NCBI GenBank assembly: GCA_003164035.1
Contig: PLRS01000052.1
Location: 71,392-135,391, forward strand
Source: Bryobacterales bacterium
GTDB taxonomy: Bacteria > Acidobacteriota > Terriglobia > Bryobacterales > Bryobacteraceae
Reading direction: 5' to 3'
DNA length: 64,000 bases
In this document: one piece after another, positions 1 through 8,748 of the stretch
How the letters are laid out: each line of letters starts with the position of its first letter
How positions within the stretch are numbered: the first letter of the stretch is position 1
The notes under the pieces: generated by a model
Database searches by the model: none
The model's input: only the letters and a program-made list of their open reading frames with translations
Told to the model about the DNA's origin: nothing
Program-made: the position numbers and the translations under genes

Positions 1-30
1 GCGGCCAAGGGAAAATGACCTGACCCAGCG

Positions 31-191
31 GTGGGACAGACGATCGTTTTTTGTCGTCTGTCAGGCAGTTAGGGCCTGGCGAGGGGCCGACAGACCACGA
101 AAAACGATGGTCTGTCCCACCCGCTCGCCGCCGGGCCATGTTTTTGAATTTGTGGGGCTGGCCCTCGGCCGGGCCAGAGGGCCTGCCCCAC
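31..191. repeat. Two palindromic (REP-like) elements
   Basis: Positions 31-62 and 89-120 form an inverted repeat of 32 bases with three mismatches, beginning GTGGGACAGAC; each arm is itself a small hairpin. A second inverted repeat (152-166 and 177-191, one mismatch in 15) begins GTGGGGC and ends GCCCCAC. No credible gene covers 1-195. Related arms recur near 3750, 14865 and 31134, so this is a dispersed family. Lying just downstream of the minus-strand gene ending at 196, it may also act as a transcription end. Confidence 0.75.
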
Positions 192-195
192 CTGC

Positions 196-1050
196 CTACC
201 GGCCGTGCTTCAATTCCTCTTCCACAATCGGGGCAATCGCGCCCACCTCGAACACGCCGTTGAACTTTTTGCCGTCGATGAAAAACGTGGGCGTGCCTTC
301 CACGCCGGCGACTTCGCCTTCCTGCTCCTCGGCGTGCACGCGGGCGGCGTATTTATGGCTGTCCAACTCGGCGCGAAAACGCTTCATGTCGAGGCCGGTT
401 TCCCCTGCCCAGGCCAGAATTCGCGCATAGTTGATCTGGCGGAAATTGTCATACAGCTTGTCGTGCAGCGGCCAGAACTTGCCTTGCGCGTGCGCGGCCA
501 GCGACGCTTCGGCGGCCAGCGCGGCTTGCGAATGATCCTCCAGCGGGAACTGCTTGAAAACCAGCTTCACGTCTCGCGGGAATTTCTGCACCAGTTCCGC
601 CGCCTCGACCGCCGCTTTGGCGCAATAGGGGCACTGAAAATCGGAGAACTCCACAATGGTGACCTTGGCGTTCGCCGGTCCTTTAAATGGCGCGCCGTCG
701 ATCGAGAGCTTCACCGCGGGTTCCAGCAGCGGAGGCGGCTGCTTGGCGTACCTGTCGAGATCGGCGCGAATCGCCGCTTCCGATTTCCCGGAGGCCGCGT
801 CACGCACCGCGAAGGCGGCCAAACGGCGGCTGACGCCGCACGCGGGATCGTGCACCCGGCACTCGGCGACCTTCATGGCGCAGCCGCAGGCGCATGGTTC
901 CGTGCGAAGCACCGCCAGCACCGCGTCGCGCTGGGACTTCGAGAGCCCGGAAAAATCGACCCCGGGCAGCGCGTCGACCTTCTTCCAGTCGGTCCCCTGA
1001 GCCAGCGACAGCAGCGCCACGGCGAGAAATAAGATGCTTCGGCGAATCAT
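196..1050 (-). CDS. Exported DsbA-like thioredoxin-fold protein
   Basis: A 284-residue exported protein with a typical signal peptide (about residues 1-19). A DsbA/thioredoxin_4 fold fills the C-terminal 170 residues: active site CPYC at 140-143 after VEFSDFQ, and the cis-proline motif GTPTFF near 255. This arrangement is that of periplasmic disulfide oxidoreductases which oxidise or isomerise cysteines of exported proteins. Between signal and fold lies a small Cys-rich segment (C53, C55, C57, C64, C71), unusual for plain DsbA and possibly a metal or redox site. It is divergent from the PfkB kinase. The exact substrate and direction (oxidase or reductase) cannot be told from sequence. Confidence 0.88.
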   Translation of the reverse strand: MIRRSILFLAVALLSLAQGTDWKKVDALPGVDFSGLSKSQRDAVLAVLRTEPCACGCAMKVAECRVHDPACGVSRRLAAFAVRDAASGKSEAAIRADLDRYAKQPPPLLEPAVKLSIDGAPFKGPANAKVTIVEFSDFQCPYCAKAAVEAAELVQKFPRDVKLVFKQFPLEDHSQAALAAEASLAAHAQGKFWPLHDKLYDNFRQINYARILAWAGETGLDMKRFRAELDSHKYAARVHAEEQEGEVAGVEGTPTFFIDGKKFNGVFEVGAIAPIVEEELKHGR

Positions 1051-1087
1051 GCAACTCTATTGTCGCTTACCCTGGCATAATGGTGGC

Positions 1088-2017
1088 TTGATCGTCACTC
1101 TTACCGCGAATCCGGCCATCGACCGGATTCTCAGCGTGGACCGCTTGGCCTTCGAGGACCGCGCCTACATCAATTCCAGCCGCGAGTCGGCCGGCGGCCG
1201 GGGTATCAACGCCTCGCACGTGGTTCATTCCTTCGGCGGCGAAACGCTGGCCATCCTGATCTCGGGAGGCGCCACCGGCAAGCGCCTGGAAGAGCACCTG
1301 CGCGGCTACGGATTTCCATTCCGGGCCGTGCCGGTGCAGAACCGCATTCGCACCAATCTGACGATTACCGATAAGCAGGGCCTGACCGTGAATCTGAACG
1401 AAGCCGGGCCGGTGCTGACCAAGACCGAAGTATCGCGCCTGGAAAAGGTGGTGCGCGAGGCGCTGGAGGGGGCCGATTGGCTGCTGCTGTGCGGCAGCCT
1501 GCCGCCCGGCGTGCCCACTTCGTTTTACGCGCGGCTGATCGCCCTGGCTCGCGCCAGGCGCGTGAAGACCATGCTGCACGCCGACGGCAACGCGCTGCGC
1601 GAGGGAATCGAGGCGAAGCCCACGCTGGCGACTCCCAACCAGCCGGAAGCCGCGCGCCTGCTCAGCCGTACCCTGCTCACGCGCACGCATTACCTGGAAG
1701 CCGCCGCCGAGATTCGCGGCATGGGGCCGGAAACGGTGGTGCTTTCGCTCGGCAGCCGCGGCGCGGTGGGAGCGTTTGCGACGGGTACGGTGGAGGCTAT
1801 TCCGCCGCGCGTCGACGCCGTCTCCCCGATCGGCGCGGGCGACGCCCTGATGGCGGTGTACGCCTGGGCCATGACGCGCAAGCCGGACCCGGTGGATGCT
1901 CTGCGCTGGGGTGTGGCCGCCGGCACCGCTTCGGCCCGCTTGCCCGGCATGAGTTTCGCCAACGTGGCGCAGACCCGGGAGATCTATCGCCAGGTGGAAA
2001 TCCGAAAGGCGGAGTGA
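1088..2017 (+). CDS. PfkB-family hexose/1-phosphofructokinase-like sugar kinase
   Basis: A ribokinase-like (PfkB) kinase of about 309 residues, most like 1-phosphofructokinase and tagatose-6-phosphate kinase, which phosphorylate a sugar phosphate with ATP in the cytoplasm. Signatures: N-terminal TLTANPAIDR, the glycine-rich substrate motif AGGRGINAS, and the C-terminal PfkB signature PIGAGDA with the catalytic aspartate. I chose the TTG at 1088 because it yields MIVTLTANPAID, matching family N-termini; the upstream in-frame ATG at 1034 would overlap the divergent gene and add non-homologous residues. The zinc-ribbon gene follows 25 bases downstream and may be co-transcribed. The sugar specificity is not certain. 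Confidence 0.88.
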   Translation: MIVTLTANPAIDRILSVDRLAFEDRAYINSSRESAGGRGINASHVVHSFGGETLAILISGGATGKRLEEHLRGYGFPFRAVPVQNRIRTNLTITDKQGLTVNLNEAGPVLTKTEVSRLEKVVREALEGADWLLLCGSLPPGVPTSFYARLIALARARRVKTMLHADGNALREGIEAKPTLATPNQPEAARLLSRTLLTRTHYLEAAAEIRGMGPETVVLSLGSRGAVGAFATGTVEAIPPRVDAVSPIGAGDALMAVYAWAMTRKPDPVDALRWGVAAGTASARLPGMSFANVAQTREIYRQVEIRKAE

Positions 2018-2042
2018 CGCGTGTTACACTGCCATAGTAGAG

Positions 2043-2798
2043 ATGCTCTCCGACCTGAAGTTGGTGATCCGCCTCCAAGAACTGGATAGCCGTGTGGGCG
2101 AACTGGAGGCCGAAGTGGCCGCTCTGCCCAGGCACATCGCGGAAATTCAAAAAAAACTGGTTTCACACGAGCGGAAGCTGGAAGCCGATCGTGCCGCCCT
2201 CGCCGCCAATCAGAAGGAGCGCAAGCAGCGCGAAGGCGAGATCCAGGCCCAGGAGCAGAAGATTTCGAAGCTGAAAGACCAGATGCTCCAGGTCAAGACT
2301 AACGACCAATACCGGGCCTTTCAGAACGAGATCGACTTCTGCCAGCAGGAAATCCACAAGTTCGAGGACCGCATCCTGGAATTGATGAGCGAATCGGAAC
2401 CGCTGGACCGCGCCGTGAAGGTGGCCGAAGAGGCTCTGAAAGCGGAAAAAGTGGAAGTCGAAGCCGAGGCGCAAACCGCCCGCGAGCGCACCGACAAAGA
2501 CCGGCGGGCGCTGGACGAACTGCGGAAAGAGCGCGGCGCGATTGCTGTGCAGGTCACCAAACCTACCTATCAGCGCTACGAACGGAGCCGCAGGACGCGC
2601 AAAGGAATCGCGGTGGCGGAGGCGGTCGACGGACGATGTACCGCCTGCCAGATGTCCATGCGGCAGCAATTCCTGCAGGATCTGCGCAAGGGAGAACAGA
2701 TCATGGTCTGCGAAAGCTGCCAGAGAATCCTGTTCTACAACCCCCCAGTGCCGGTGGAAGACCTGGACGGCGCCGCCACCTCAGCCGCTCCGCGGTAG
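2043..2798 (+). CDS. Coiled-coil protein with C-terminal C4 zinc ribbon
   Basis: A 251-residue cytoplasmic protein: a long charged coiled coil (about residues 5-170, rich in E, K, Q and heptads) followed by a C4 zinc ribbon, CTAC at 199-202 and CESC at 223-226. This is the zf-RING_7 / CT398 family, conserved in many bacterial phyla and often annotated as a putative nucleic-acid-binding or secretion-associated zinc ribbon protein; its molecular role is not established. Length and architecture match the family. It follows the PfkB kinase closely, and a palindromic element just after its stop could end transcription. Confidence 0.85.
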   Translation: MLSDLKLVIRLQELDSRVGELEAEVAALPRHIAEIQKKLVSHERKLEADRAALAANQKERKQREGEIQAQEQKISKLKDQMLQVKTNDQYRAFQNEIDFCQQEIHKFEDRILELMSESEPLDRAVKVAEEALKAEKVEVEAEAQTARERTDKDRRALDELRKERGAIAVQVTKPTYQRYERSRRTRKGIAVAEAVDGRCTACQMSMRQQFLQDLRKGEQIMVCESCQRILFYNPPVPVEDLDGAATSAAPR

Positions 2799-2804
2799 CC
2801 AACC

Positions 2805-2869
2805 GTGGGACCGGCCTCCCGGCCGGTCTTCCTGGTTATCAAAACGACAGGCCGGGAGGCCTGTCCCAC
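2805..2869. repeat. Palindromic element between convergent genes
   Basis: Arms 2805-2828 and 2846-2869 form an inverted repeat of 24 bases with two mismatches, starting GTGGGACCGGCC and ending GGCCTGTCCCAC. Each arm also folds on itself (GACAGGCC...GGCCTGTC). It sits between two convergent stop codons, so it may act as a bidirectional terminator although no T-tract is present. A single arm almost identical in sequence occurs at 42180-42203. Confidence 0.7.
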
Positions 2870-2875
2870 AGCTCG

Positions 2876-3577
2876 CTACTTGTTTCCCCAGCTATAGCCG
2901 ACCCAAACCGTTTCTTCCGTCACGAACGAGGTGCCGAACTGCGTCAGATTGTTCACCCAGTGCGCCTTGAACTGCGGCTCGATATACATATGATCGGTGA
3001 GGTAAATCATCACGCCGGCGCCGAAATTCGCCGCAAAGTGGTTGGAACTTCCGGCGTATGAGGAGTAACTCTGGGTGCCGGTGAGCGCGGTGGTGGAACT
3101 TTCGCTCTCGTAGAATTTGAGATTGTCTCCACCGATGCCGCCAAAAATGCGCAATGCGGCGCGCTTGCTGCTCACCGCCTGGTAGACCGCGTCAAAATCG
3201 TAAAACGTGGTGCGCGATTGGATCGTGTAGCCGGGGTAGTTCGCGCCGGCGGCCGGAATATTCACGTAAGTCTGTTTCGACGGTTGCGTGGTGAAATCGA
3301 TCCCGAAGCCGAGATTGTGCTTCAACAGCACGGTGCCCCCGAAGCCCAGCATGAAGCTGTTCAGACTGCTGGGCAGGACCGGATCGGTACAGGAGGTACT
3401 CGTGGTGCAACTGTTGAGGGCGTTGGTGGACAGTTGATCGCCTTCAATGGGCGTGGTGGTGGCTTTGGCTTGGGCGGCGCCGAAGCCCATGTTGATGTCG
3501 AACTGGCTTTGCGCGTAGGCAACCGGAAAAAGGGAAAGCAGTAGGGAAAGCGGAAGGTAACGGCAAATTCGTCTCAC
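2876..3577 (-). CDS. Small outer-membrane beta-barrel-like protein
   Basis: A 233-residue exported protein with a clear signal peptide (ends VAYAQ, about residue 23). The rest alternates aromatic/hydrophobic and polar residues, as in 8-stranded outer-membrane barrels of the OmpA/OMP_b-brl type, and it ends in alternating aromatic residues (VWVGYSWGNK). The start is GTG at 3577, preceded by GAGGAG at good spacing. It contains a pair of cysteines near 57-62 (NSCTTSTSC). No catalytic motif is visible. A structural or small-solute role at the outer membrane is inference. Confidence 0.65.
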   Translation of the reverse strand: MRRICRYLPLSLLLSLFPVAYAQSQFDINMGFGAAQAKATTTPIEGDQLSTNALNSCTTSTSCTDPVLPSSLNSFMLGFGGTVLLKHNLGFGIDFTTQPSKQTYVNIPAAGANYPGYTIQSRTTFYDFDAVYQAVSSKRAALRIFGGIGGDNLKFYESESSTTALTGTQSYSSYAGSSNHFAANFGAGVMIYLTDHMYIEPQFKAHWVNNLTQFGTSFVTEETVWVGYSWGNK

Positions 3578-4092
3578 GTTCGGATTCTCCTCTAGATCTT
3601 GCGAGATGCGCGCACGACTTCTATTATCGCGTACAATACCGGGCTCGGATGCCGGAAATATCGTGCATCTTCAACACTTACGACGCGGAAACCGGTGCCC
3701 TGGTTTCACGCCGGCTGTGGCCGGCCCGCACATCGGGTCAGGGGTGGGCGATGGTCTTTCGTGGTCTGTCAGGCAGTTGGCCCGTAAGCGCCAGCTTAAC
3801 GTGGCGTACGCACTCGTGCGTGCCGCGTCGAGACTTTCTCGACGCCCGCGCTCGACCAGCGAAATCCCCGCGGATTGCGGACAGACCGGCTTCAATTTAC
3901 TTAGCCGAACTGGCCGCAACGTCGCCCGAATCTTCTTAAGCTCGCTCTGCTGCCGAACCGAGCAGAGCGATCGAATGGTTCTTTCCAAGTCGGTTCTCCC
4001 GTGCGTCCCACCGCGGTTCTCATCGAACGAAGCTCAGGCGTCGAGAAAGTCTCGACGCGGCACGCAGGAGTGCGTACGCCACGTCAGAAGTG
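3578..4092. repeat. 515-base intergenic region with 45-bp inverted repeat pair
   Basis: No credible gene. Positions 3801-3845 and 4038-4082 are reverse complements at 44 of 45 positions. Each arm contains a near-perfect hairpin, CGTCGAGA...TCTCGACG, plus a second short palindrome GCACTCGTGC (mismatched in the other arm). Near 3750-3785 there is also a relative of the element at 31-75 (shared GTCTGTCAGGCAGTT). The arrangement resembles paired REP elements or a small non-autonomous element flanking about 190 bases of unique sequence. Confidence 0.75.
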
Positions 4093-5262
4093 TCAGTACT
4101 TCTTCAGTTCCCGGAGCAGGGTGTCGAGGCCGTTGCGGCGATACAGATTGGTGAGACGCTCTTCTTCGGCCGAAGGAGGCAGCACGTCGCGCAACGTGCC
4201 GCTGCCCAGCGCGGTTTCAAAATCCCGGCGCGCCGGAACCCAGACCTTGCCGCTCGAAAATTGCACCTGGCTGACGAAGCCCCGCGCACCGCCAATGGCG
4301 ACCGGCTGATTGTTGCAGCGGAATTCGAGCGAAGTTTCCTCGGTGTCGCCGACGGTCTGGCCGGGGGCGATGCCTTCCGGCACGGATACCGGCAGCTTCG
4401 CCGCCACGTATTCGTGCCCATTGGCATCCTTCACCAGCCACCGGACCTCCACGTAGCGGACCGGTTCGGTCGAGCGGTTGCGCACCTGAATGCGCGGCTG
4501 GCGAGCCTGGTTGAAGGCCACTTGGGCGCGGCCATCGACGGGCTCGACCGGAGAATCGGGAAATTCGAGGAAGGCAAACTGTTCGCTATGTTCCGGGCCG
4601 AGCGCGGCGGAGGTGACAGAATGCCCGCGCGACACGCGCACGTCCAGTTGCGGGCGCGCCGCCTGGCGCGTCAGGCTGGTCAGAACCTCCCGCCGCAGCG
4701 CTTCGGGGCCGCCGCGCTCCAGCACGCTTTTGAAATACTGGCGGTCGCGCCCGGCTTCCATTTCCGCCGCCGTCAGCGTGCGCTGGGAGCCCAGCCGATT
4801 GGGTCCATAAAAGGCCAGGCTCTGAAACAGCACGCCGTCCAGGGTGACTTCCACCAGCGGGCCGGCAGCGGGTTGCGAAGGCCGCATCAACTGCATATCG
4901 ATATGCACGGGGAAGGACTCGCCGGTGGGAACATTCAGGCTGGTGAGCGAAACGGAGCCTTTGCCGCCCAGCGCCGCTTCCTGCGAAACCACCCGCAATA
5001 CCAGGCCGCGGATGCCGTCGGGGCCGATATTGCGCAAGGTAAGGGCGAGATGCAGGTCGATGGCCAGGGCCGCGCCGCGCGCGCTGGCGTGAGACTCGTC
5101 GGCCGACTTCAGCAGCACCAGCGGAGAATCGCCGGGAAAGTCGATATTGATGGAACCGGCCGGCAGCCGCCCGTCCTGGGCGAACGACGAAAACGCGCCG
5201 GCCAGCCCCAAAGCGATCGGGAGCACCGTCTTCGCCGCGATTTTCCAGTTGCTAATCGACAT
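4093..5262 (-). CDS. Exported protein co-encoded with ECF sigma/anti-sigma pair
   Basis: A 389-residue protein I do not recognise by family. It has an N-terminal signal peptide (TVLPIALGLAGAFSSFAQ), then several stretches that look like beta-sandwich modules (e.g. LHLALTLRNIGPDGIRGL near 70-88, and IQVRNRSTEPVRYVEVRW near 265), followed by a charged C-terminus. Its start overlaps the end of the anti-sigma gene by 11 bases, so the three genes are surely one operon. Function is unknown; the likeliest reading is an envelope protein under control of, or contributing to, the extracytoplasmic signal sensed by the sigma/anti-sigma pair. Confidence 0.7.
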   Translation of the reverse strand: MSISNWKIAAKTVLPIALGLAGAFSSFAQDGRLPAGSINIDFPGDSPLVLLKSADESHASARGAALAIDLHLALTLRNIGPDGIRGLVLRVVSQEAALGGKGSVSLTSLNVPTGESFPVHIDMQLMRPSQPAAGPLVEVTLDGVLFQSLAFYGPNRLGSQRTLTAAEMEAGRDRQYFKSVLERGGPEALRREVLTSLTRQAARPQLDVRVSRGHSVTSAALGPEHSEQFAFLEFPDSPVEPVDGRAQVAFNQARQPRIQVRNRSTEPVRYVEVRWLVKDANGHEYVAAKLPVSVPEGIAPGQTVGDTEETSLEFRCNNQPVAIGGARGFVSQVQFSSGKVWVPARRDFETALGSGTLRDVLPPSAEEERLTNLYRRNGLDTLLRELKKY

Positions 5263-5800
5263 CGACTTGATTCACCGTCACGTAGTTGGCATCTACGTAG
5301 CGGGCCTCCACCGAGCCCTCGGCGCCGGCCGTATAGGTCACGCTCTCGCCACCGCGATTCAGCAGGCCCATTGCCTGTCCGCCCCGTGTGAGGCGAACGC
5401 CTCCGGCCGTCATTTCCACCACGATTCCGGCCGCCGGCGGCAAAATGGGTGCGGGCCGTTCGATCCATACCGACGCCGCCGCCAGCGCCAACGCGGCGCC
5501 GCAGGCCACCAAACGCGCCGGCGTCCATACCGGCCGCCAATGCCGCCGAACCGGGGCGACACACTCTCCGGCCGTCAGCCCCAGGCGGATGTTGGCGCGC
5601 ATTTCGGCAGCCAGCCGTCCCCAAGCCAGATCCGGAATCGATTGCAATTCCGCCAGATCCTCGCGGACAGTCTCGTAAGCCGCCAGTTCGCGCCGGCACT
5701 GGGCGCAATGCGCCACGTGACGCCCGGTGCGCCAGCCGGCGAATTTCCCCAGGTCCCCGCCCGCGTGCAATGCCAGAGTTGCCTGATCGGGGTGTTTCAT
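5252..5800 (-). CDS. Membrane anti-sigma factor with zinc-binding motif
   Basis: A 182-residue single-pass membrane protein. The N-terminal 70 residues carry HVAHCAQC, the HxxxCxxC motif of zinc anti-sigma (ZAS) domains that grip ECF sigma factors. One transmembrane helix follows at about 95-112 (LVACGAALALAAASVW), and the C-terminal 70 residues would be periplasmic. The gene lies 3 bases after the sigma factor stop and overlaps the next gene, the standard arrangement for a sigma/anti-sigma switch. It would hold the sigma factor inactive until an envelope signal is received; the signal is unknown. Confidence 0.82.
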   Translation of the reverse strand: MKHPDQATLALHAGGDLGKFAGWRTGRHVAHCAQCRRELAAYETVREDLAELQSIPDLAWGRLAAEMRANIRLGLTAGECVAPVRRHWRPVWTPARLVACGAALALAAASVWIERPAPILPPAAGIVVEMTAGGVRLTRGGQAMGLLNRGGESVTYTAGAEGSVEARYVDANYVTVNQVDVD

Positions 5801-5803
5801 TCG

Positions 5804-6352
5804 TTACCGCTTTCTCTTTTCCAGGTAGCGGCGAAGCTTGGTGCGCGCATTGGCGATGTGCGATCGCACCGTCGCCTGCGAACAGGCCAGTTGCCTGGCC
5901 ACTTCCTCCGCCGGTAATCCCTCCACGTCCCGCAATACCAGCGCCGCCCGCTCGCGTGGAGTGAGCAGCCGCAAACCGTCTTCCAGATAGGCGCGGTGCT
6001 CGTCCCGCAGCAGAACCCGCTCGGGAGTCTCGTCGTGGCTTTCGCGCCCTTCCTCAATTTCGCAAAGCGTTACGCGCCCATTGCGGCGCAAAAAATCGAT
6101 CGCCGTATTTGTAGCGATTCTCGACAACCAATGAGCGGCCTTTTGCTCGTCCTTCAGTTGGCCGTGCCGCTGCAGGGCCTTGATGAACGCCTCCTGGGTA
6201 AGATCCTGCGCATCCGCCACGTTGCCCACGATACGGTAAATCTGCCCAAAAATCCGCCGCAGGTGTTCGGAAGCAAAGCGATTGCGCCGCTCCTCCAGGT
6301 CTAGTACCGGATCGACAACTTCGCTCATCGGGCCTGCAATGGCGGTTTCCAC
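5804..6352 (-). CDS. ECF-type RNA polymerase sigma factor
   Basis: A 182-residue sigma-70 family member with only regions 2 and 4. Region 2 is at about 25-95 (VGNVADAQDLTQEAFIKAL, WLSRIATNTAIDFLRR) and region 4 at about 120-178, with the helix-turn-helix LPAEEVARQLACSQATVRSH. This is the SigW/RpoE-like ECF group. It is first in an operon with its anti-sigma factor and an exported protein. The ATG at 6352 is used; a second ATG eight codons in (6328) is possible. Promoter specificity cannot be read, but such factors generally activate their own operon. Confidence 0.93.
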   Translation of the reverse strand: METAIAGPMSEVVDPVLDLEERRNRFASEHLRRIFGQIYRIVGNVADAQDLTQEAFIKALQRHGQLKDEQKAAHWLSRIATNTAIDFLRRNGRVTLCEIEEGRESHDETPERVLLRDEHRAYLEDGLRLLTPRERAALVLRDVEGLPAEEVARQLACSQATVRSHIANARTKLRRYLEKRKR

Positions 6353-6441
6353 TAGTCTCTACCAGAACTGACGCCAAAGCTCTCAAAACGTGGAAGTGAA
6401 AAGCGAATCCGCCGCTGGCTGTATTTTACCGCAGCCGGGAT

Positions 6442-8523
6442 CTACGGCACCGCCGCGGTCACGGTATTCGAATTCCCCAGACTGTTGGAAAGAGTCACCG
6501 AAACCGAGGTGACCGCCGAGGTGCTGCCGGAGACCGTAAAAGGTTGCGTGAAAGTGAACTGGCTGCCGTAGGCCGCGGAACCTGCGCTTCCGTACCATGC
6601 TGTAAACAAGGAAGTTGTTGGAACTGTGAAAGAAGTCGACGAAAGCGTCTCCCCAGAGGCCGGGGTGAACTGAAACACCGCTTGCGTGACTTGGCGGGAG
6701 GTGGCATACCCCACCACCGTAACGGTGAAACCGCCGGTTGTCGCGGTAGCGCTGACGCTCGTGATTACCGGCGCCAGGGCAGCGATGGTCAGGGTAGTCG
6801 AAGGCGGGGGAGTGGGGGTGACGTCCTGGCCGCCGGCCAGGAGCTGGGCAGTGACGGTGATGGTTCCGGCTACGGTGCCGGTTTGAATCGCCAGCGCGGG
6901 CAGGGCCAGGGTCGATCCGGCGGCAATGGTTTCCTGGGCGGTGCGGCCCCCGGTGGAGAACTGCACGCTGGGGTCGTCGGCGCCCGAAACCGGTGTAAAG
7001 GTCAGGGTCAGATTCACCGTAATGGGAACGGGGTAGGGGGCGGAAATGCCGATCTGTATGGGCGGCTGGGAAGCCGGTCCGGGCGTGGTAGAGCCCGCGC
7101 TGAGAATCACCGGAGGCAGGGAAGGCAGCGCGATCAAGACCGGAAGCGACGCGCTGGCCGTGGTGCCGGTGCTGTCCTTCACCGTCACCGATACGGGAAA
7201 CGTTCCCGGAGCTGTGGGAGTACCGGAGAGGCTGGTTCCGCTGGCACTGGCGACCAGGTTTACGCCGCCGGGAAGCCCGCTGGCCGTCCAGATGTACGGC
7301 GGAACGCCGCCGGTTGTCACCAGGGCGACGGAATAGGCCGTGCCCACCACGCCGCCGGGCAGACTGGCGGTGGTGATTACCAGCGGAGGCACCGAGACGG
7401 TAAGAGCCAACGACGTGCTGGCCTTGGTGCCGACTGCGTCGGTAACGGTAGCGGTCACCGTGGCCGGGGCCACCGCCGTCGGCGTCCCGGATATAGCGCC
7501 CGAGGAACTGCCCGACAAGCCGGCCGGCAGACCGCCCAACGACCAGGTATAGGGTAATACCCCGCCGGTTGCGCTGAATCCAGCCGAATAGGCCTCCCCA
7601 ACGATGGCGTTCGGCAGGCTCGTGGTGGTGATGGTGAGCGGAGCCGGGGAAACCGTCAGGGCGAAGCTGCCGGTCGCCGAAGTGCGGCTCGCATCGGTCA
7701 CCGTAACCGAGAGCGTGTAGGCGCCGGTCGCCGTGGGAGTCCCGCTGAGAACGCCCGCGGAGGATAAGCCGAGGCCCGCCGGAACTCCCGTGGCCGCCCA
7801 GGTGTAAGGCGCCGTGCCGCCGGTAGCCGCGAAACCGGCGGAATAGGATGCGTCGACGGTCGCATTGGCAAGCGGCGAGGTGGTGGTGATGACCAGCGGT
7901 GCGGTGGTTACCGCCAGCGTGAAGGACTTGCTGGCGGAGCTGCCTTGCGTGTCCGCCACGCCGACCAGAAAGCTATAGGAGCCGGTAACGGTCTGGGCCG
8001 GAGCCGTGAGAACGCCCGCGCCGCTGAACTGCGCGCCGGCGGGAAACGACCCGGTTGCGCTGAACGCGTAAGGCGGCTCGCCGCCGGAGGCTGTAAACGC
8101 GATGCGAATGGGTACGCCGACGGGCGAGGGAGGCAAGGCTCCGGTTGAGATCGTCAGAGGCGCCGGACCCACGTTCAGAATGAATCCCATGCTCGTGGTC
8201 GCGCCAGTGGAGTCCGTCACTTGCACGGTGAAACCGAACTGCCCGTAAGCGGTAGGAGTGCCGGCCAGGACGCCGGCGGAATTGAGCGTCAGGCCCCCCG
8301 GCAAAGAACCGCCAGTTAGCGAGAACTGGTACCCGGGAGTGCCTCCGCTGGCTTGAAACACGATGGAATACGGCGTACCCACGCCAGCACCCGGCAGGGG
8401 CGAGGTGGTAACGAAGGCCAGCGACGGCTGAGACGGTTGAGACGGCTGCGAAGGGTACTGTGCGTATAGCGAAGCCGCGGTGCAAAAAAAACCAAAAAGA
8501 ACCCAATCCGTACGGACTCTCAC
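6442..8523 (-). CDS. Secreted protein with tandem putative-Ig domains
   Basis: A 693-residue secreted protein. A signal peptide (to about residue 21, SLYAQ) is followed by PSQPSQPSQPS, then at least five tandem modules of about 90 residues with the He_PIG/cadherin-like signature: SLP..VVG..YS..., GG..PYTW, LPAGL and SGTPTA. The last 200 residues differ in pattern but remain Ser/Thr/Val-rich. Such domains are structural stalks in surface or adhesive proteins and bind no obvious cofactor. The GTG start at 8523 is preceded by GGAGGAAC. There is no enzymatic module and no visible sorting tail, so it is probably released or held by the envelope. Confidence 0.85.
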   Translation of the reverse strand: MRVRTDWVLFGFFCTAASLYAQYPSQPSQPSQPSLAFVTTSPLPGAGVGTPYSIVFQASGGTPGYQFSLTGGSLPGGLTLNSAGVLAGTPTAYGQFGFTVQVTDSTGATTSMGFILNVGPAPLTISTGALPPSPVGVPIRIAFTASGGEPPYAFSATGSFPAGAQFSGAGVLTAPAQTVTGSYSFLVGVADTQGSSASKSFTLAVTTAPLVITTTSPLANATVDASYSAGFAATGGTAPYTWAATGVPAGLGLSSAGVLSGTPTATGAYTLSVTVTDASRTSATGSFALTVSPAPLTITTTSLPNAIVGEAYSAGFSATGGVLPYTWSLGGLPAGLSGSSSGAISGTPTAVAPATVTATVTDAVGTKASTSLALTVSVPPLVITTASLPGGVVGTAYSVALVTTGGVPPYIWTASGLPGGVNLVASASGTSLSGTPTAPGTFPVSVTVKDSTGTTASASLPVLIALPSLPPVILSAGSTTPGPASQPPIQIGISAPYPVPITVNLTLTFTPVSGADDPSVQFSTGGRTAQETIAAGSTLALPALAIQTGTVAGTITVTAQLLAGGQDVTPTPPPSTTLTIAALAPVITSVSATATTGGFTVTVVGYATSRQVTQAVFQFTPASGETLSSTSFTVPTTSLFTAWYGSAGSAAYGSQFTFTQPFTVSGSTSAVTSVSVTLSNSLGNSNTVTAAVP

Positions 8524-8748
8524 GTTCCTCCGATTACCAAAGTGTACTGGTGCAGCAGTTCATTATTTCTCCACTTTGGGGGAAAAAGCAAAGATTCTCA
8601 AGGGTGGCACGATATAGAACCGGGCGAACTTGTCGCACACCCGGTACTTAACGGGCTGGTTTGAGTGCGCACTAAGACAAATCCGAGGCCTGAGACGGAG
8701 GTACCCCGAGCGATTGATGTAGTACAATAGCTTGGTCTGGGGGATGGG

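Noticed and set aside
4090-5391. Long plus-strand open frame (433 codons) opposite the exported protein gene
   Set aside because: Product is Arg/His/Gly-rich and without any motif; it mirrors a minus-strand gene with a good signal peptide and operon context. Such antisense frames are expected at high GC.
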